Positions 1 through 6,601 of a DNA stretch of 7,155 nt are shown here, piece by piece (position 1 is the first letter of the stretch; the number at the start of each line of letters is the position of its first letter). Source of the DNA: Rhodospirillales bacterium (GTDB lineage: Bacteria > Pseudomonadota > Alphaproteobacteria > Acetobacterales > Acetobacteraceae); the NCBI GenBank assembly GCA_018971905.1, contig JAGWZS010000091.1, forward strand, positions 1 through 7,155, given 5' to 3'. A program made the position numbers and the translations under genes. Under the pieces are notes generated by a model. That model had not been told where the DNA came from and ran no database searches. It saw nothing but the letters and a program-made list of their open reading frames with translations.

Positions 1-615
1 AGTGCCGCCGCCAACAAGCCCGTGTGGTTTGCCTGCTGGGGCATTTCCTGGTTCTGGGCGCTGGGGGCAAGTGTTCTGGCTGCCTTTCCGGTGCTGGCCA
101 AAGTGCGCCTGCACGCGGATGGCCATGTCGTCACCTTGATGCTGAGCGTGTTCGCGGTGGGGGTGGGGGTTGGTTCGCTCGCCGCCGCGCGCTTTGTGCG
201 CGCGCGCAACCTGCTGCATTTCGTAATCCCGGCAGGGCTTGGCATGAGCCTGTTCATCGGCGATTTCGCGGTCTCGACGGCGCACCTGGCCGCGCCGGAC
301 GTGCCGGGTCTGCTGGCCCACGCGGCAGGCTGGCGGGCAATGGCGGATCTCACCCTCACCGCCATCTGCGGCGGGCTGTTCTCCGTACCATTCTATGTGC
401 TGCTGCAGGCCAGCGCCGCGCCGGCGGAACGCGCGCGCATGGTGGCCGCCAATAATGTGCTGAACGCAGCGGCAACGCTGCTGGCCGGTGGGGTGGAAGC
501 CTTTGCCTATGCGCGGGGCACTGGCCCTGGCGCCATCCTCGGCATCACAGCCTTGTTGAACCTGCTGGCAACGGGCTGGGTCTGGCGGGCGGCGCCCGCA
601 CAGGCCCCAAAATAA
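1..615 (+). CDS. Major facilitator, LplT-like lysophospholipid transporter (C-terminal half, 5' partial)
   Basis: The reading frame is open from the first base and ends at TAA 613-615, giving 204 visible residues, so the start lies outside the window. About six hydrophobic segments can be seen (roughly residues 8-28, 42-62, 69-90, 109-134, 146-166 and 170-192), which fits the second half of a 12-helix MFS permease. The segment ERARMVAANNVLNAA (about residues 140-154) resembles the conserved loop of LplT-type permeases and of MFS-acyltransferase fusion proteins. In that family the substrate is lysophospholipid flipped across the inner membrane for re-acylation. Here the protein stops after the last helix, so no acyltransferase or AMP-ligase domain is fused at this end. 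Membrane location is clear. The substrate is inferred from family resemblance only, and another MFS subfamily is possible. Confidence 0.72.
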   Translation, partial: SAAANKPVWFACWGISWFWALGASVLAAFPVLAKVRLHADGHVVTLMLSVFAVGVGVGSLAAARFVRARNLLHFVIPAGLGMSLFIGDFAVSTAHLAAPDVPGLLAHAAGWRAMADLTLTAICGGLFSVPFYVLLQASAAPAERARMVAANNVLNAAATLLAGGVEAFAYARGTGPGAILGITALLNLLATGWVWRAAPAQAPK

Positions 616-645
616 AAAGCCCCGCGCAAGGCGGGGCTTTTTATT
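611..645. terminator. Bidirectional intrinsic terminator between convergent MFS and csp genes
   Basis: A perfect 15-bp inverted repeat (611-625 with 631-645) surrounds a 5-nt loop, GCAAG. The GC core GCCCCGC/GCGGGGC is flanked by an A5 tract on the left and a T5 tract on the right, so both strands give a hairpin followed by a U run. The + strand gene's stop codon (613-615) lies inside the left arm, and the - strand gene ends at 659, just beyond the right arm. The hairpin should therefore terminate both convergent transcripts. Confidence 0.9.
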
Positions 646-658
646 GAAAAATCGAGCC

Positions 659-1312
659 TTAGTCTGCGCTGATGGTCGAGACCTCGGGGCCCTTGGAACC
701 CTGGACAACGCTCATCCGCACGGACTGGCCTTCCTGCAGCGGGGCAATGCCCGCCGCTTCCAGCGCCGTGGCGTGCACAAACACATCCTTGCCGCCGCTT
801 TCCGGGCTGATGAAGCCGAAGCCCTTGGTGGCATTGTACCATTTCACGATGCCGGTCATTTCCACTGCAGGGCCGGAGGCCTGCTGGCGCGGGGGGCGCG
901 GGGCACGCGGACGGTCGAAGCCACCGCCGCCCTCACGGCCGAAACCACCACTGCGCGGCGGTGGCGCGTCACCCTCGGTTACGGAGATCACCTGGTCCAC
1001 CTGGCGGCCTTTATGGTTCTGGCCAATGCGAACCTGCAGGATCGACCCCGGCGCAACGGCCTGGAAACCGGCATTTTGCAGGGAATTGGCGTGCAAGAAC
1101 ACATCACCCGAGCCGTCAGCCATTTCAACGAAGCCGAAACCTTTCTCGGCGTTGTACCATTTCACCGTGGCCTTGGCTTCAGGCCCACTGGGGGCGGCGC
1201 CACCAAATCCCGAAAAAGCCGACGGGAAAGAGGGGGCATTGCCGTAGAAATTGTCGTCATCAAAGCCGCGACGGCGGTTCTGCCGCTGGCGGTCGTTCTT
1301 CGGGGGTCGCAC
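659..1312 (-). CDS. Tandem cold-shock-domain protein (two CSDs)
   Basis: This 217-residue protein holds two cold-shock domains, at about residues 47-112 and 152-216. Each has the nucleic-acid-binding pair: RNP1 KGFGFV (57-62) with RNP2 DVFLH (70-74), and KGFGFI (163-168) with DVFVH (176-180). Cold-shock domains bind single-stranded RNA or DNA and act as RNA chaperones in the cytoplasm. Residues 113-150 form a Gly/Arg/Pro-rich linker that looks disordered, and the first 15 residues are strongly basic. Double-CSD proteins of about 200 residues are common in Alphaproteobacteria, unlike the single-domain, roughly 70-residue CspA of E. coli. The start is GTG at 1310-1312: it follows an AAAGGA ribosome site by 11 nt, an in-frame TAA lies 18 nt upstream, and the first internal Met falls inside domain 1. 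The duplication still shows in the DNA as a 14-nt direct repeat (834-847 and 1152-1165) encoding the VKWYN region. Whether it is cold-induced cannot be read from the sequence. Confidence 0.93.
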   Translation of the reverse strand: MRPPKNDRQRQNRRRGFDDDNFYGNAPSFPSAFSGFGGAAPSGPEAKATVKWYNAEKGFGFVEMADGSGDVFLHANSLQNAGFQAVAPGSILQVRIGQNHKGRQVDQVISVTEGDAPPPRSGGFGREGGGGFDRPRAPRPPRQQASGPAVEMTGIVKWYNATKGFGFISPESGGKDVFVHATALEAAGIAPLQEGQSVRMSVVQGSKGPEVSTISAD

Positions 1313-1323
1313 TATAAAAACTG

Positions 1324-1329
1324 TCCTTT
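1324..1329 (-). promoter_or_regulatory. Ribosome binding site deciding the GTG start of the cold-shock gene
   Basis: AAAGGA on the - strand lies 11 nt before GTG 1310-1312. It is the only good Shine-Dalgarno match near the N-terminus and supports the non-ATG start. Confidence 0.7.
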
Positions 1330-1341
1330 AAAAGACTTCAG

Positions 1342-1365
1342 GGCACCAGGCCTAGGCCAAGCGCC
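1342..1365 (-). other. Candidate leader hairpin upstream of the cold-shock gene
   Basis: On the - strand GGCGC pairs with GTGCC (one G-U pair), and inside it lies the 10-bp palindrome GGCCTAGGCC (1349-1358), separated by a symmetric 2x2 internal loop. The structure ends about 29 nt before the GTG start. It may be a 5'-leader element or an operator-like palindrome. It lacks a U tract after it, so it is not an intrinsic terminator. Function unknown. Confidence 0.4.
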
Positions 1366-1368
1366 GAT

Positions 1369-1397
1369 AGCATAGGCCACGCTGTGGCGGCCATCAA
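1369..1397 (-). promoter_or_regulatory. Candidate sigma-70 promoter of the cold-shock gene
   Basis: On the - strand TTGATG (1392-1397) and TATGCT (1369-1374) are separated by 17 nt, each matching the consensus at 4 of 6 positions. Transcription would begin near 1362, giving a leader of about 50 nt that carries the hairpin at 1342-1365. The match is moderate, so this is a candidate only. Confidence 0.35.
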
Positions 1398-1414
1398 TCC
1401 CGAAATGCAGCCCA

Positions 1415-1420
1415 TATAAT
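1415..1420 (+). promoter_or_regulatory. Possible -10 element for the DEAD-box helicase gene
   Basis: A perfect TATAAT lies in the AT-rich patch, 133 nt before the helicase ATG. No good -35 hexamer is found 16-18 nt upstream. Alternative -10-like sequences nearby are TAAAAT (1432-1437) and CATAAT (1452-1457), the latter 19 nt after TCGACT. Any of these would give a leader of roughly 90-130 nt. The choice is unresolved. Confidence 0.25.
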
Positions 1421-1553
1421 GGCAAATCGACTAAAATACCGGCCATTTTCGCATAATAAGGCGCCGCTGCCATGCTTTTTGCGGGGGCCTGCGCATCTGC
1501 CCGGCTAAAGTGCCGCTTGTTACCCAGGCGGCCAGCCCGTAAGAGCCGCATCC

Positions 1554-3335
1554 ATGCCCTTTCCTGTCACCAATGCCAGCCTTGCCCGTGCCCTTGCCCA
1601 ACGCGGCTATGCCGAACCCACCTCGGTGCAAAGCGCCGTTCTCGCCCCCGAAACCGAAGGGCGGGACCTGCTTGTGTCCGCGCAGACCGGTTCCGGCAAA
1701 ACCGTTGCCTTTGGGCTGGCCTTGGCCAGCACCGTTCTGGGCGAGAACGAAGCCATGCCCGCCACACAGGCGCCGCTGGTGCTGGTGATTGCCCCCACGC
1801 GGGAGCTGGCCTTGCAGGTGCACGCGGAGCTCACCTGGCTTTATGAATTCGCCGGCGCGCGCATTCTCTCCTGCGTTGGCGGCATGGATGCGCGGCGTGA
1901 AGCCAGGCTGCTGGCTCAGGGCTGCCATTTTGTGGTTGGCACGCCAGGGCGGCTGAAAGACCATATCGAGCGCGGCAACTTGCGCCTTTCCGAGTTGGAG
2001 GCCGTGGTGCTGGACGAGGCGGATGAGATGCTCGACCTCGGCTTCCGCGAGGAGCTGGAATTTATCCTCAGTGCCGCGCCAGAGGGCCGCCGCACCCTGC
2101 TGTTCTCCGCCACCATCGCGCGCGAGATCGCGGCCCTGGCCCGCACCTACCAGCAGAACGCCCTGCGGATTGACACCGTGGCCGCCAACCAGCCGCACGC
2201 GGACATTGAATACCGCGCCGTGCGCGTGGTGGCGCATGAGCTGGAAGCCGCCCTGGTGAACATTCTGCGCGCGCAGGACAGCCGGGCCCTGGTGTTTTGC
2301 GCCACGCGCGACAATGTGCGCACCCTGCACGCAAACCTCGTGGCCAGGGGCTTCACCGCCGCCGCGCTTTCCGGCGAGCTTTCCCAGGCTGAGCGCAACG
2401 CTGCCCTTTCCGCCCTGCGCGATGGCCGCGCCCAGGTGTGCATCGCCACCGATGTGGCCGCGCGCGGACTGGACCTGCCGGATCTCGATCTCGTCATCCA
2501 CGCGGATTTGCCGACCAACAAGGCCACCTTCCTGCACCGCTCCGGCCGCACCGGCCGCGCCGGGCGCAAGGGCGTTTCTGTGCTGCTGGTGCCGCACATG
2601 CGCCGCCGCCGGGCTGAGATGCTGCTGCGCGAGGCCAATGCCAACGCCATCTGGGTGGACCCGCCCACGCCAGAGGACATCCGAGCCAAGGATGAGGAGC
2701 GGCTGCTAAACCACCCTTTGCTTGGCGAAACACCAGACGAAGCCGCCCTGGCCCTGGCCGCCCGGCTGCTGGAGCGTACCGCGCCGGACGTGATCGCCTC
2801 GGCTTTCGTGAAGCTGGCGCAGGCGCATCTGCCCACCCCGGCGCACGTGACCATTCTGCCGCCAGAACCAGCCGCCCGCCCCGCCCGCGCCCCGCGCGCC
2901 AGCACCAGCCACGGCCCTGGCCCCAGCCCGCGCGCCACGGTGAGCAACGGCACCTGGTTCCGCCTGGCGCTGGGCCGCAAACAAAATGCAGACCCGCGCT
3001 GGCTGGTGCCGCTGATCTGCAAGGCAGGCGGTATCACCAAGCAGGAGATCGGCAGCATCCGCATCTTCGACCGTGAAACGAAGTTCGAGATTGCCCCGCA
3101 CGCGGCGCAGGCTTTTGCTGCATCCGCCGCCGCCCAGGGCGAAGCGCAGATTCAACCGGCATCTCCACCCGGCAGCGCCCCGCCGCGCCCGCATTTTGAT
3201 GGCCCGGCCAAACCCGCCTTCAACAAACAGAAAGGCCCGGCCAAACCGCACGCCGCCAAGCCCTACGCCGCCAAACACGATGGCAAATTGAACGAGCAGC
3301 AGCGCCGCCGCCGCAACAAGGCCGGGAAGCCCTAG
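1554..3335 (+). CDS. ATP-dependent DEAD-box RNA helicase with DbpA-type RNA-binding domain
   Basis: This 593-residue cytoplasmic RNA helicase has the full set of DEAD-box motifs: the Q-motif region around Gln26, motif I AQTGSGKT (43-50), Ia PTRELA (81-86), GG (109-110), TPGR (130-133), II DEAD (154-157), III SAT (185-187), V ATDVAARGLD (298-307) and VI HRSGRTGRAG (328-337). After a Pro/Ala-rich spacer (about 435-465), residues 466-520 (from TWFRLALGRK through IGSIRIFDR) match the DbpA/CsdA RNA-binding fold that directs such helicases to structured RNA, often rRNA. The tail (545-593) is Lys/Arg/Pro-rich with imperfect repeats of the type AKPHAAKPYAAK, and ends near RRRRR. Known relatives work in ribosome assembly and cold adaptation. 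Which one (DeaD/CsdA or DbpA) is not settled, so no symbol is given. The ATG at 1554 is preceded by a weak AAGAG at 8 nt. The gene is divergent from the cold-shock gene and ends 1 nt before the end of lexA. Confidence 0.93.
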   Translation: MPFPVTNASLARALAQRGYAEPTSVQSAVLAPETEGRDLLVSAQTGSGKTVAFGLALASTVLGENEAMPATQAPLVLVIAPTRELALQVHAELTWLYEFAGARILSCVGGMDARREARLLAQGCHFVVGTPGRLKDHIERGNLRLSELEAVVLDEADEMLDLGFREELEFILSAAPEGRRTLLFSATIAREIAALARTYQQNALRIDTVAANQPHADIEYRAVRVVAHELEAALVNILRAQDSRALVFCATRDNVRTLHANLVARGFTAAALSGELSQAERNAALSALRDGRAQVCIATDVAARGLDLPDLDLVIHADLPTNKATFLHRSGRTGRAGRKGVSVLLVPHMRRRRAEMLLREANANAIWVDPPTPEDIRAKDEERLLNHPLLGETPDEAALALAARLLERTAPDVIASAFVKLAQAHLPTPAHVTILPPEPAARPARAPRASTSHGPGPSPRATVSNGTWFRLALGRKQNADPRWLVPLICKAGGITKQEIGSIRIFDRETKFEIAPHAAQAFAASAAAQGEAQIQPASPPGSAPPRPHFDGPAKPAFNKQKGPAKPHAAKPYAAKHDGKLNEQQRRRRNKAGKP

Positions 3336-3336
3336 A

Positions 3337-4053
3337 TCAGGAAACGCCCGGTGAGTAGTGCCGCAGCAAGGCCACCAGCCGGCCCTGCACGCGCACGCGC
3401 TCAGGCGGGAATATCCGTGTTTCATAGCGCATATTCGCAGGTTCCAGCGCGATGGACTGGCCCTTGCGCCGCAGCCGCTTCAACGTCACCTCGTTCTCAT
3501 CCACCAGCGCCACGATGATCTGGCCGTTGTCGGCGGTCTCGCCCCGGCGGATGATCACGGTATCGCCATCCAGAATTCCGGCTTCGATCATCGAATCTCC
3601 CTCAACCGTGAGGGCGAAATGCTCGCCGCCGCCCAGCATGGAGACCGGCACTTCGATCGATTCCTCATTGTCGCGCAGCGCCTCGATCGGCAGGCCAGCA
3701 GCAATTTTGCCGTAAAGCGGCAGGGAAACCGCGCCCGCCTCTGGAGCATCGGCGCGCAACCCGGCCAGCCGTGGGCCGAAATTGCCCTGGATCACGTTGG
3801 GCGCAAAGCCATTGCCCCCGTCCGGCCGGAGGCTGAGGTCCTGCGGCAGGCGGGTGACTTCCAACGCCCGCGCCCGGTGCTTGTGGCGGCGCAGGAACCC
3901 GCGCTCCTCCAGTGCTGAGATCAACCGGTGAATGCCGGATTTTGAGCGCAGGTCCAGCGCTTCCTTCATTTCCTCGAAGCTGGGGCTGCAACCTGTCTCG
4001 CGCAAATGCTTATCGATGAATAATAGCAGCTCATGCTGCTTTGGGGTGAGCAT
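3337..4053 (-). CDS. lexA: LexA, SOS-response transcriptional repressor and self-cleaving protease
   Basis: This 238-residue protein is LexA. An N-terminal winged helix (about 1-65, opening [13 protein letters not shown]) binds SOS operators, and an S24-type autoprotease domain follows (about 112-232). The cleavage site is Ala119-Gly120, in GKIAAGLP. The catalytic Ser is Ser154 in EGDSM and the Lys is Lys192 in VTLKRL. In the family, RecA bound to single-stranded DNA triggers self-cleavage and frees the DNA-repair regulon. A linker longer than that of E. coli LexA (202 residues) explains the extra length, as usual in Alphaproteobacteria. I chose ATG 4051-4053 because a GGAG site lies 7 nt upstream and family proteins begin here. 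An in-frame TTG at 4086 would add 11 residues of no recognisable value. The gene has its own promoter and SOS box and follows moeA by 84 nt. It converges with the helicase gene with one base between them. Confidence 0.97.
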   Translation of the reverse strand: MLTPKQHELLLFIDKHLRETGCSPSFEEMKEALDLRSKSGIHRLISALEERGFLRRHKHRARALEVTRLPQDLSLRPDGGNGFAPNVIQGNFGPRLAGLRADAPEAGAVSLPLYGKIAAGLPIEALRDNEESIEVPVSMLGGGEHFALTVEGDSMIEAGILDGDTVIIRRGETADNGQIIVALVDENEVTLKRLRRKGQSIALEPANMRYETRIFPPERVRVQGRLVALLRHYSPGVS

Positions 4054-4060
4054 CAGGCAT

Positions 4061-4064
4061 CTCC
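4061..4064 (-). promoter_or_regulatory. Ribosome binding site fixing the lexA start
   Basis: GGAG on the - strand lies 7 nt before ATG 4051-4053. It favours this start over the upstream TTG at 4084-4086. Confidence 0.7.
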
Positions 4065-4102
4065 GGGCAGAGGCGGTGGGGAACAAAACGCCAACACGGA
4101 AT

Positions 4103-4117
4103 GTTCTAGTTTGGTTC
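4103..4117. promoter_or_regulatory. LexA operator (alphaproteobacterial SOS box, GTTC-N7-GTTC)
   Basis: The + strand reads GTTC (4103-4106), seven bases TAGTTTG, then GTTC (4114-4117). This direct-repeat form is the known SOS box of Alphaproteobacteria and differs from the palindromic E. coli box. It lies 50 nt before the lexA ATG and overlaps the promoter's -10 hexamer and spacer, so bound LexA should block its own transcription. Confidence 0.88.
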
Positions 4118-4132
4118 TTGTTTTCGCGTCAA
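4103..4132 (-). promoter_or_regulatory. lexA promoter overlapping the SOS box
   Basis: On the - strand TTGACG (4127-4132; 5 of 6 to consensus) is followed after 18 nt by TAGAAC (4103-4108; 4 of 6). The -35 sits just past the moeA stop codon, so lexA can be transcribed separately from the upstream operon. The predicted start near 4096 gives a leader of about 43 nt. Confidence 0.65.
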
Positions 4133-4137
4133 GCGCG

Positions 4138-5334
4138 TTATGCTGCGCCCAACGGCAGAATCTCGACAACATCCCCCGCCTCGGCCGCCGGCGCGTGTGG
4201 TGCCCGGCGGATCAGCGCCCCAGCCCCGGCCAGGGCGCGCAGCATTCCGGAATCCTGCACCGGCAGCGGGGTGACAACCCAGCCCGTGCCATCCTCGCCC
4301 AGCACGGCGCGCACATAATCCTCCCGCTGGTCGTTGGCTTTCATCGGCGTGCCCAGTCGCGCCCGCTCCAGCCGGGGGGCTTTCGGCGGCAACCCGCTCA
4401 GCACCATCACGGCACCCGCCAGAAACAAGGTGGCGCATACATAAGCCGAGACCGGATTGCCCGGCAGCCCCAGCACCGGCATGGCGTTCACGCTGCCAAA
4501 AATCAGCGGCTTGCCCGGGCGCATGGCGATTTTCCAGAAATCCAGAGCGAAGCCTTGTTGCGCAAGCCCTGCCTGCACGAGGTCATGCGCACCCACGCTG
4601 GCGCCACCGGTGGTCACCAGCAGGTCTGCCCCGCGCGCGGCTTCAGCACCCGCCGCCACCGCGCCCTCGGTATCGCGCGCGATCGGCAGCAGCAGCGGCT
4701 CCCCACCATGGGCTGCCACAAATGCCGCCAGCATCGCCGCGTTGGAATTGGCGATGCCGCCAGCCTGCACCGGTTCGCCAGGCAGGTTGATCTCATCACC
4801 CGTGCACAGTATCGCCACGCGCGGCTTGCGGCGCACGCAAAGCCAGGGGTGCCCCGCCGCACCCGCCACGCCAATATCGCGTACCGAAAGCCGCCGCCCG
4901 GCTGGAATCACTTCATCGCCCGCGGAAAAATCCCCGCCCCGGCGGCGAATATGCCGCCCCGCCGCCACGGGCTCGTTCACCTGCACGGCCGTTTCGCTGG
5001 CGGTGGCGTTTTCCTGAATCAGCACCGTATCCGCGCCGTCGGGAATCACGCTGCCGGTGAAAATCCGCACGGTTTCGCCAGAGCCCACGCGCCCGGCGAA
5101 GGGATGCCCCGCCGGCGCCTCGCCGATCAGCCGCAGGCTGGTGCCCGGCTGCATATCCGCCGCGCGCACGGCGTAGCCATCCATCGCCGAAACATCCGCC
5201 GGCGGCATGCTCAGGCGCGCCAGCACCGGCCGCGCCAGCACCCGCCCATGCGCCTGGGCCAGCCCCACCATTTCAGCCGCCACTGGTTTCAACCCGGCGG
5301 CAATCCGCGCCCGGGCTTCCTCAACGCTGATCAT
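4138..5334 (-). CDS. moeA: MoeA, molybdopterin molybdotransferase
   Basis: This 398-residue enzyme inserts molybdate into adenylylated molybdopterin, the last step of basic molybdenum cofactor synthesis, in the cytoplasm. Length and layout fit the MoeA family (about 400 residues). The N-terminal domains carry AMDGYAV (50-56). The molybdopterin-binding MoaB/Mog-like domain (about 170-315) carries CTGDE (177-181), [11 protein letters not shown] (241-251), MRPGKP (271-276) and GLPGNPVSA (289-297). A C-terminal beta domain follows (about 320-398). The ATG overlaps the moaC stop codon as ATGA, and GGAGAG lies 11 nt upstream, so translation is probably coupled to moaC. Its stop is 84 nt before the lexA start. 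No frameshift or missing key motif is seen. Confidence 0.96.
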   Translation of the reverse strand: MISVEEARARIAAGLKPVAAEMVGLAQAHGRVLARPVLARLSMPPADVSAMDGYAVRAADMQPGTSLRLIGEAPAGHPFAGRVGSGETVRIFTGSVIPDGADTVLIQENATASETAVQVNEPVAAGRHIRRRGGDFSAGDEVIPAGRRLSVRDIGVAGAAGHPWLCVRRKPRVAILCTGDEINLPGEPVQAGGIANSNAAMLAAFVAAHGGEPLLLPIARDTEGAVAAGAEAARGADLLVTTGGASVGAHDLVQAGLAQQGFALDFWKIAMRPGKPLIFGSVNAMPVLGLPGNPVSAYVCATLFLAGAVMVLSGLPPKAPRLERARLGTPMKANDQREDYVRAVLGEDGTGWVVTPLPVQDSGMLRALAGAGALIRRAPHAPAAEAGDVVEILPLGAA

Positions 5335-5801
5335 GGCGCCGAAAACTCTCCACTCTTGCCGCCGGTTTTGCGGGTAAGGCGCAGCGCCTCGATCCGCATC
5401 GTCTTATCCACGGCCTTCACCATGTCGTAGATGGTCAGCGCCGCCAGGCTCACCGCCGTCAGCGCCTCCATCTCCACCCCGGTACGCCCGGTGGTACGCG
5501 CCGTCGCGGTTATCTCCACCGCATCCTGTGTTACTATCAGATCGATATTAACCGCATCCAGCGGCAGCGGGTGGCAGAGCGGAATCAGCTCCCCGGTTTT
5601 CTTCGCGGCCATGATGCCCGCGATACGCGCCGCCGCCAGCACATCGCCCTTGGCGGCTTGGCCGGTTTGAATCAGCGCGGCGGTCTCAGGCTTCATCACC
5701 ACCCGGCCCTTGGCCTGCGCCTCACGCGTGGTGATGGGCTTGGCCGAAACATCGACCATGCGCGCCGCACCATCCGCGCCGATATGGGTTAGCCCGCTCA
5801 T
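5331..5801 (-). CDS. moaC: MoaC, cyclic pyranopterin monophosphate synthase
   Basis: This 156-residue protein is MoaC. With MoaA it converts GTP to cyclic pyranopterin monophosphate: MoaA makes the 3',8-cyclo intermediate and MoaC rearranges it. Length fits the family (about 160). Conserved signatures are [13 protein letters not shown] (67-79) with His77, [14 protein letters not shown] (105-118) with Glu110/Glu112, and [11 protein letters not shown] (123-133) with Asp126 and Lys129. Lys51 sits at the known active-site lysine position. The ATG (5799-5801) overlaps the trpC stop as ATGA and the stop overlaps the moeA start in the same way. I see no good Shine-Dalgarno before the start (the upstream bases are CTGCTGGGCGC), so translation probably depends on ribosomes finishing trpC. 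moaA is not in the window. Confidence 0.97.
   Translation of the reverse strand: MSGLTHIGADGAARMVDVSAKPITTREAQAKGRVVMKPETAALIQTGQAAKGDVLAAARIAGIMAAKKTGELIPLCHPLPLDAVNIDLIVTQDAVEITATARTTGRTGVEMEALTAVSLAALTIYDMVKAVDKTMRIEALRLTRKTGGKSGEFSAP
5346..5351 (-). promoter_or_regulatory. Ribosome binding site of moeA inside the moaC 3' end
   Basis: GGAGAG on the - strand lies within the last codons of moaC, 11 nt before the moeA ATG. With the ATGA overlap it allows both de novo and coupled initiation. Confidence 0.5.
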
Positions 5802-6601
5802 GCGCCCAGCAGCGCGCGCACGGCCGCGCCCACATCCTGCTCACGCATCAGGGATTCACCAACCAGGAACCCCTGCACGCAAACCTTGCGCAACCGCTCG
5901 ACATCCGTATTCGTCCTGATGCCGGATTCAGAGATCAGGAATTTATTCGGCGGGCTCATGGCGGAGAGCATTTCCGTCACCCCAATATCCGTCACCATTG
6001 TTTTCAAATTGCGGTTGTTGATGCCGAGCAGCGGCGTTTGCAGCGGCAGCGCGCGCTCCAGCTCTTCCTCGTTATGCACTTCCACCAGCACGTCCATATC
6101 CAGCGCCCTGGCCAGCCCCTCCAGGTCACGCGCCTGGCTGTCCTCCAGCGCCGCCATGATCAGCAGGATGCAATCCGCCCCCATCGCCCGGCTTTCATAA
6201 ATCTGGTACTCGTCCAGCATGAAATCCTTGCGCAGCACCGGCAATTCCACCGCTGCCCGGGCCGCACGCAGATGCGCTTCAGTACCCTGGAAATATTTTT
6301 CGTCGGTCAGCACGGAAAGGCAGGCCGCGCCTGCCGCCTCATAAGCGCGCGCGATCGTCTCGGGGTTGAAATCCGCCCGGATCAGCCCGCCCGAGGGCGA
6401 GGCTTTCTTGATCTCGGTAATCAGCCCCGGCCGACCCGCCGCCGATGCATCCATCAGCGCCCGGCCAAAGCCGCGCGTTTTGCCGGCGTCGCGAATCTCG
6501 GCCTTTAAATCCTCCAGCGGCTTCGCGGCCTGCAGCACCGCAATCTCGGCGCGCTTATCGGCGCAAATCTTCGCCAGGATGTCGTCAACCATCATGTTCA
6601 T
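5798..6601 (-). CDS. trpC: TrpC, indole-3-glycerol phosphate synthase
   Basis: This 267-residue TIM-barrel enzyme closes the indole ring, turning carboxyphenylamino-deoxyribulose phosphate into indole-3-glycerol phosphate in tryptophan synthesis. Family catalytic and binding residues are present: Glu63 and Lys65 in [12 protein letters not shown] (61-72), Lys125 in LRKDF (123-127), Glu174 in LVEVH (172-176), Asn195 in GINNRNL (193-199), and Glu225/Ser226 in ISESGI (223-228). It is a single-function protein, with no fused PRAI (TrpF) domain. The ATG at 6599-6601 overlaps the trpD stop as ATGA and has GGAGAG 5 nt upstream. Met3 (6593-6595, 11 nt from the same site) and Met4 are possible alternative starts. 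The gene is followed by moaC with another ATGA overlap. Confidence 0.97.
   Translation of the reverse strand: MNMMVDDILAKICADKRAEIAVLQAAKPLEDLKAEIRDAGKTRGFGRALMDASAAGRPGLITEIKKASPSGGLIRADFNPETIARAYEAAGAACLSVLTDEKYFQGTEAHLRAARAAVELPVLRKDFMLDEYQIYESRAMGADCILLIMAALEDSQARDLEGLARALDMDVLVEVHNEEELERALPLQTPLLGINNRNLKTMVTDIGVTEMLSAMSPPNKFLISESGIRTNTDVERLRKVCVQGFLVGESLMREQDVGAAVRALLGA

Larger units (their letters stand above)
1313..1553. other. Divergent intergenic region between the cold-shock and helicase genes
   Basis: This 241-bp stretch separates two genes transcribed away from each other and must hold the promoters of both unless one is read from elsewhere. It has an AT-rich patch (1413-1457) in GC-rich surroundings, the candidate csp promoter and leader hairpin, and a small inverted repeat GCCAC-GCT-GTGGC at 1376-1388. 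I see no convincing coding sequence in it. A 79-codon frame on the - strand has no recognisable protein. Confidence 0.6.

Noticed and set aside
834..1165. 14-nt direct repeats TTGTACCATTTCAC (834-847 and 1152-1165) as a possible mobile element or att sites
   Set aside because: They encode the same VKWYN segment of the two duplicated cold-shock domains, so the domain duplication explains them.
644..1375. 243-codon open frame on the + strand
   Set aside because: Antisense to the cold-shock gene, whose two RNP1/RNP2 pairs make the - strand frame certain.
1312..1551. 79-codon open frame on the - strand in the divergent intergenic region
   Set aside because: No recognisable protein and no clear ribosome site. 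It would cover the promoter region of both neighbours.
1431..2597. 388-codon open frame on the - strand
   Set aside because: It lies opposite the well-supported DEAD-box helicase and has Gly/His/Gln-rich shadow composition with no motif.
2147..3064. 305-codon open frame on the - strand
   Set aside because: Antisense to the helicase, with Arg/Ser/Ala-rich shadow composition and no family signature.
4054..4086. Extended lexA start at TTG 4084-4086
   Set aside because: LexA family proteins begin at MLTPKQ, and a GGAG site lies 7 nt before ATG 4051-4053. The extra 11 residues have no support.
4033..5430. 465-codon open frame on the + strand
   Set aside because: It is antisense to moeA and parts of lexA and moaC, has an Arg/His/Pro/Gly-rich composition typical of a shadow frame in GC-rich DNA, and shows no recognisable domain.
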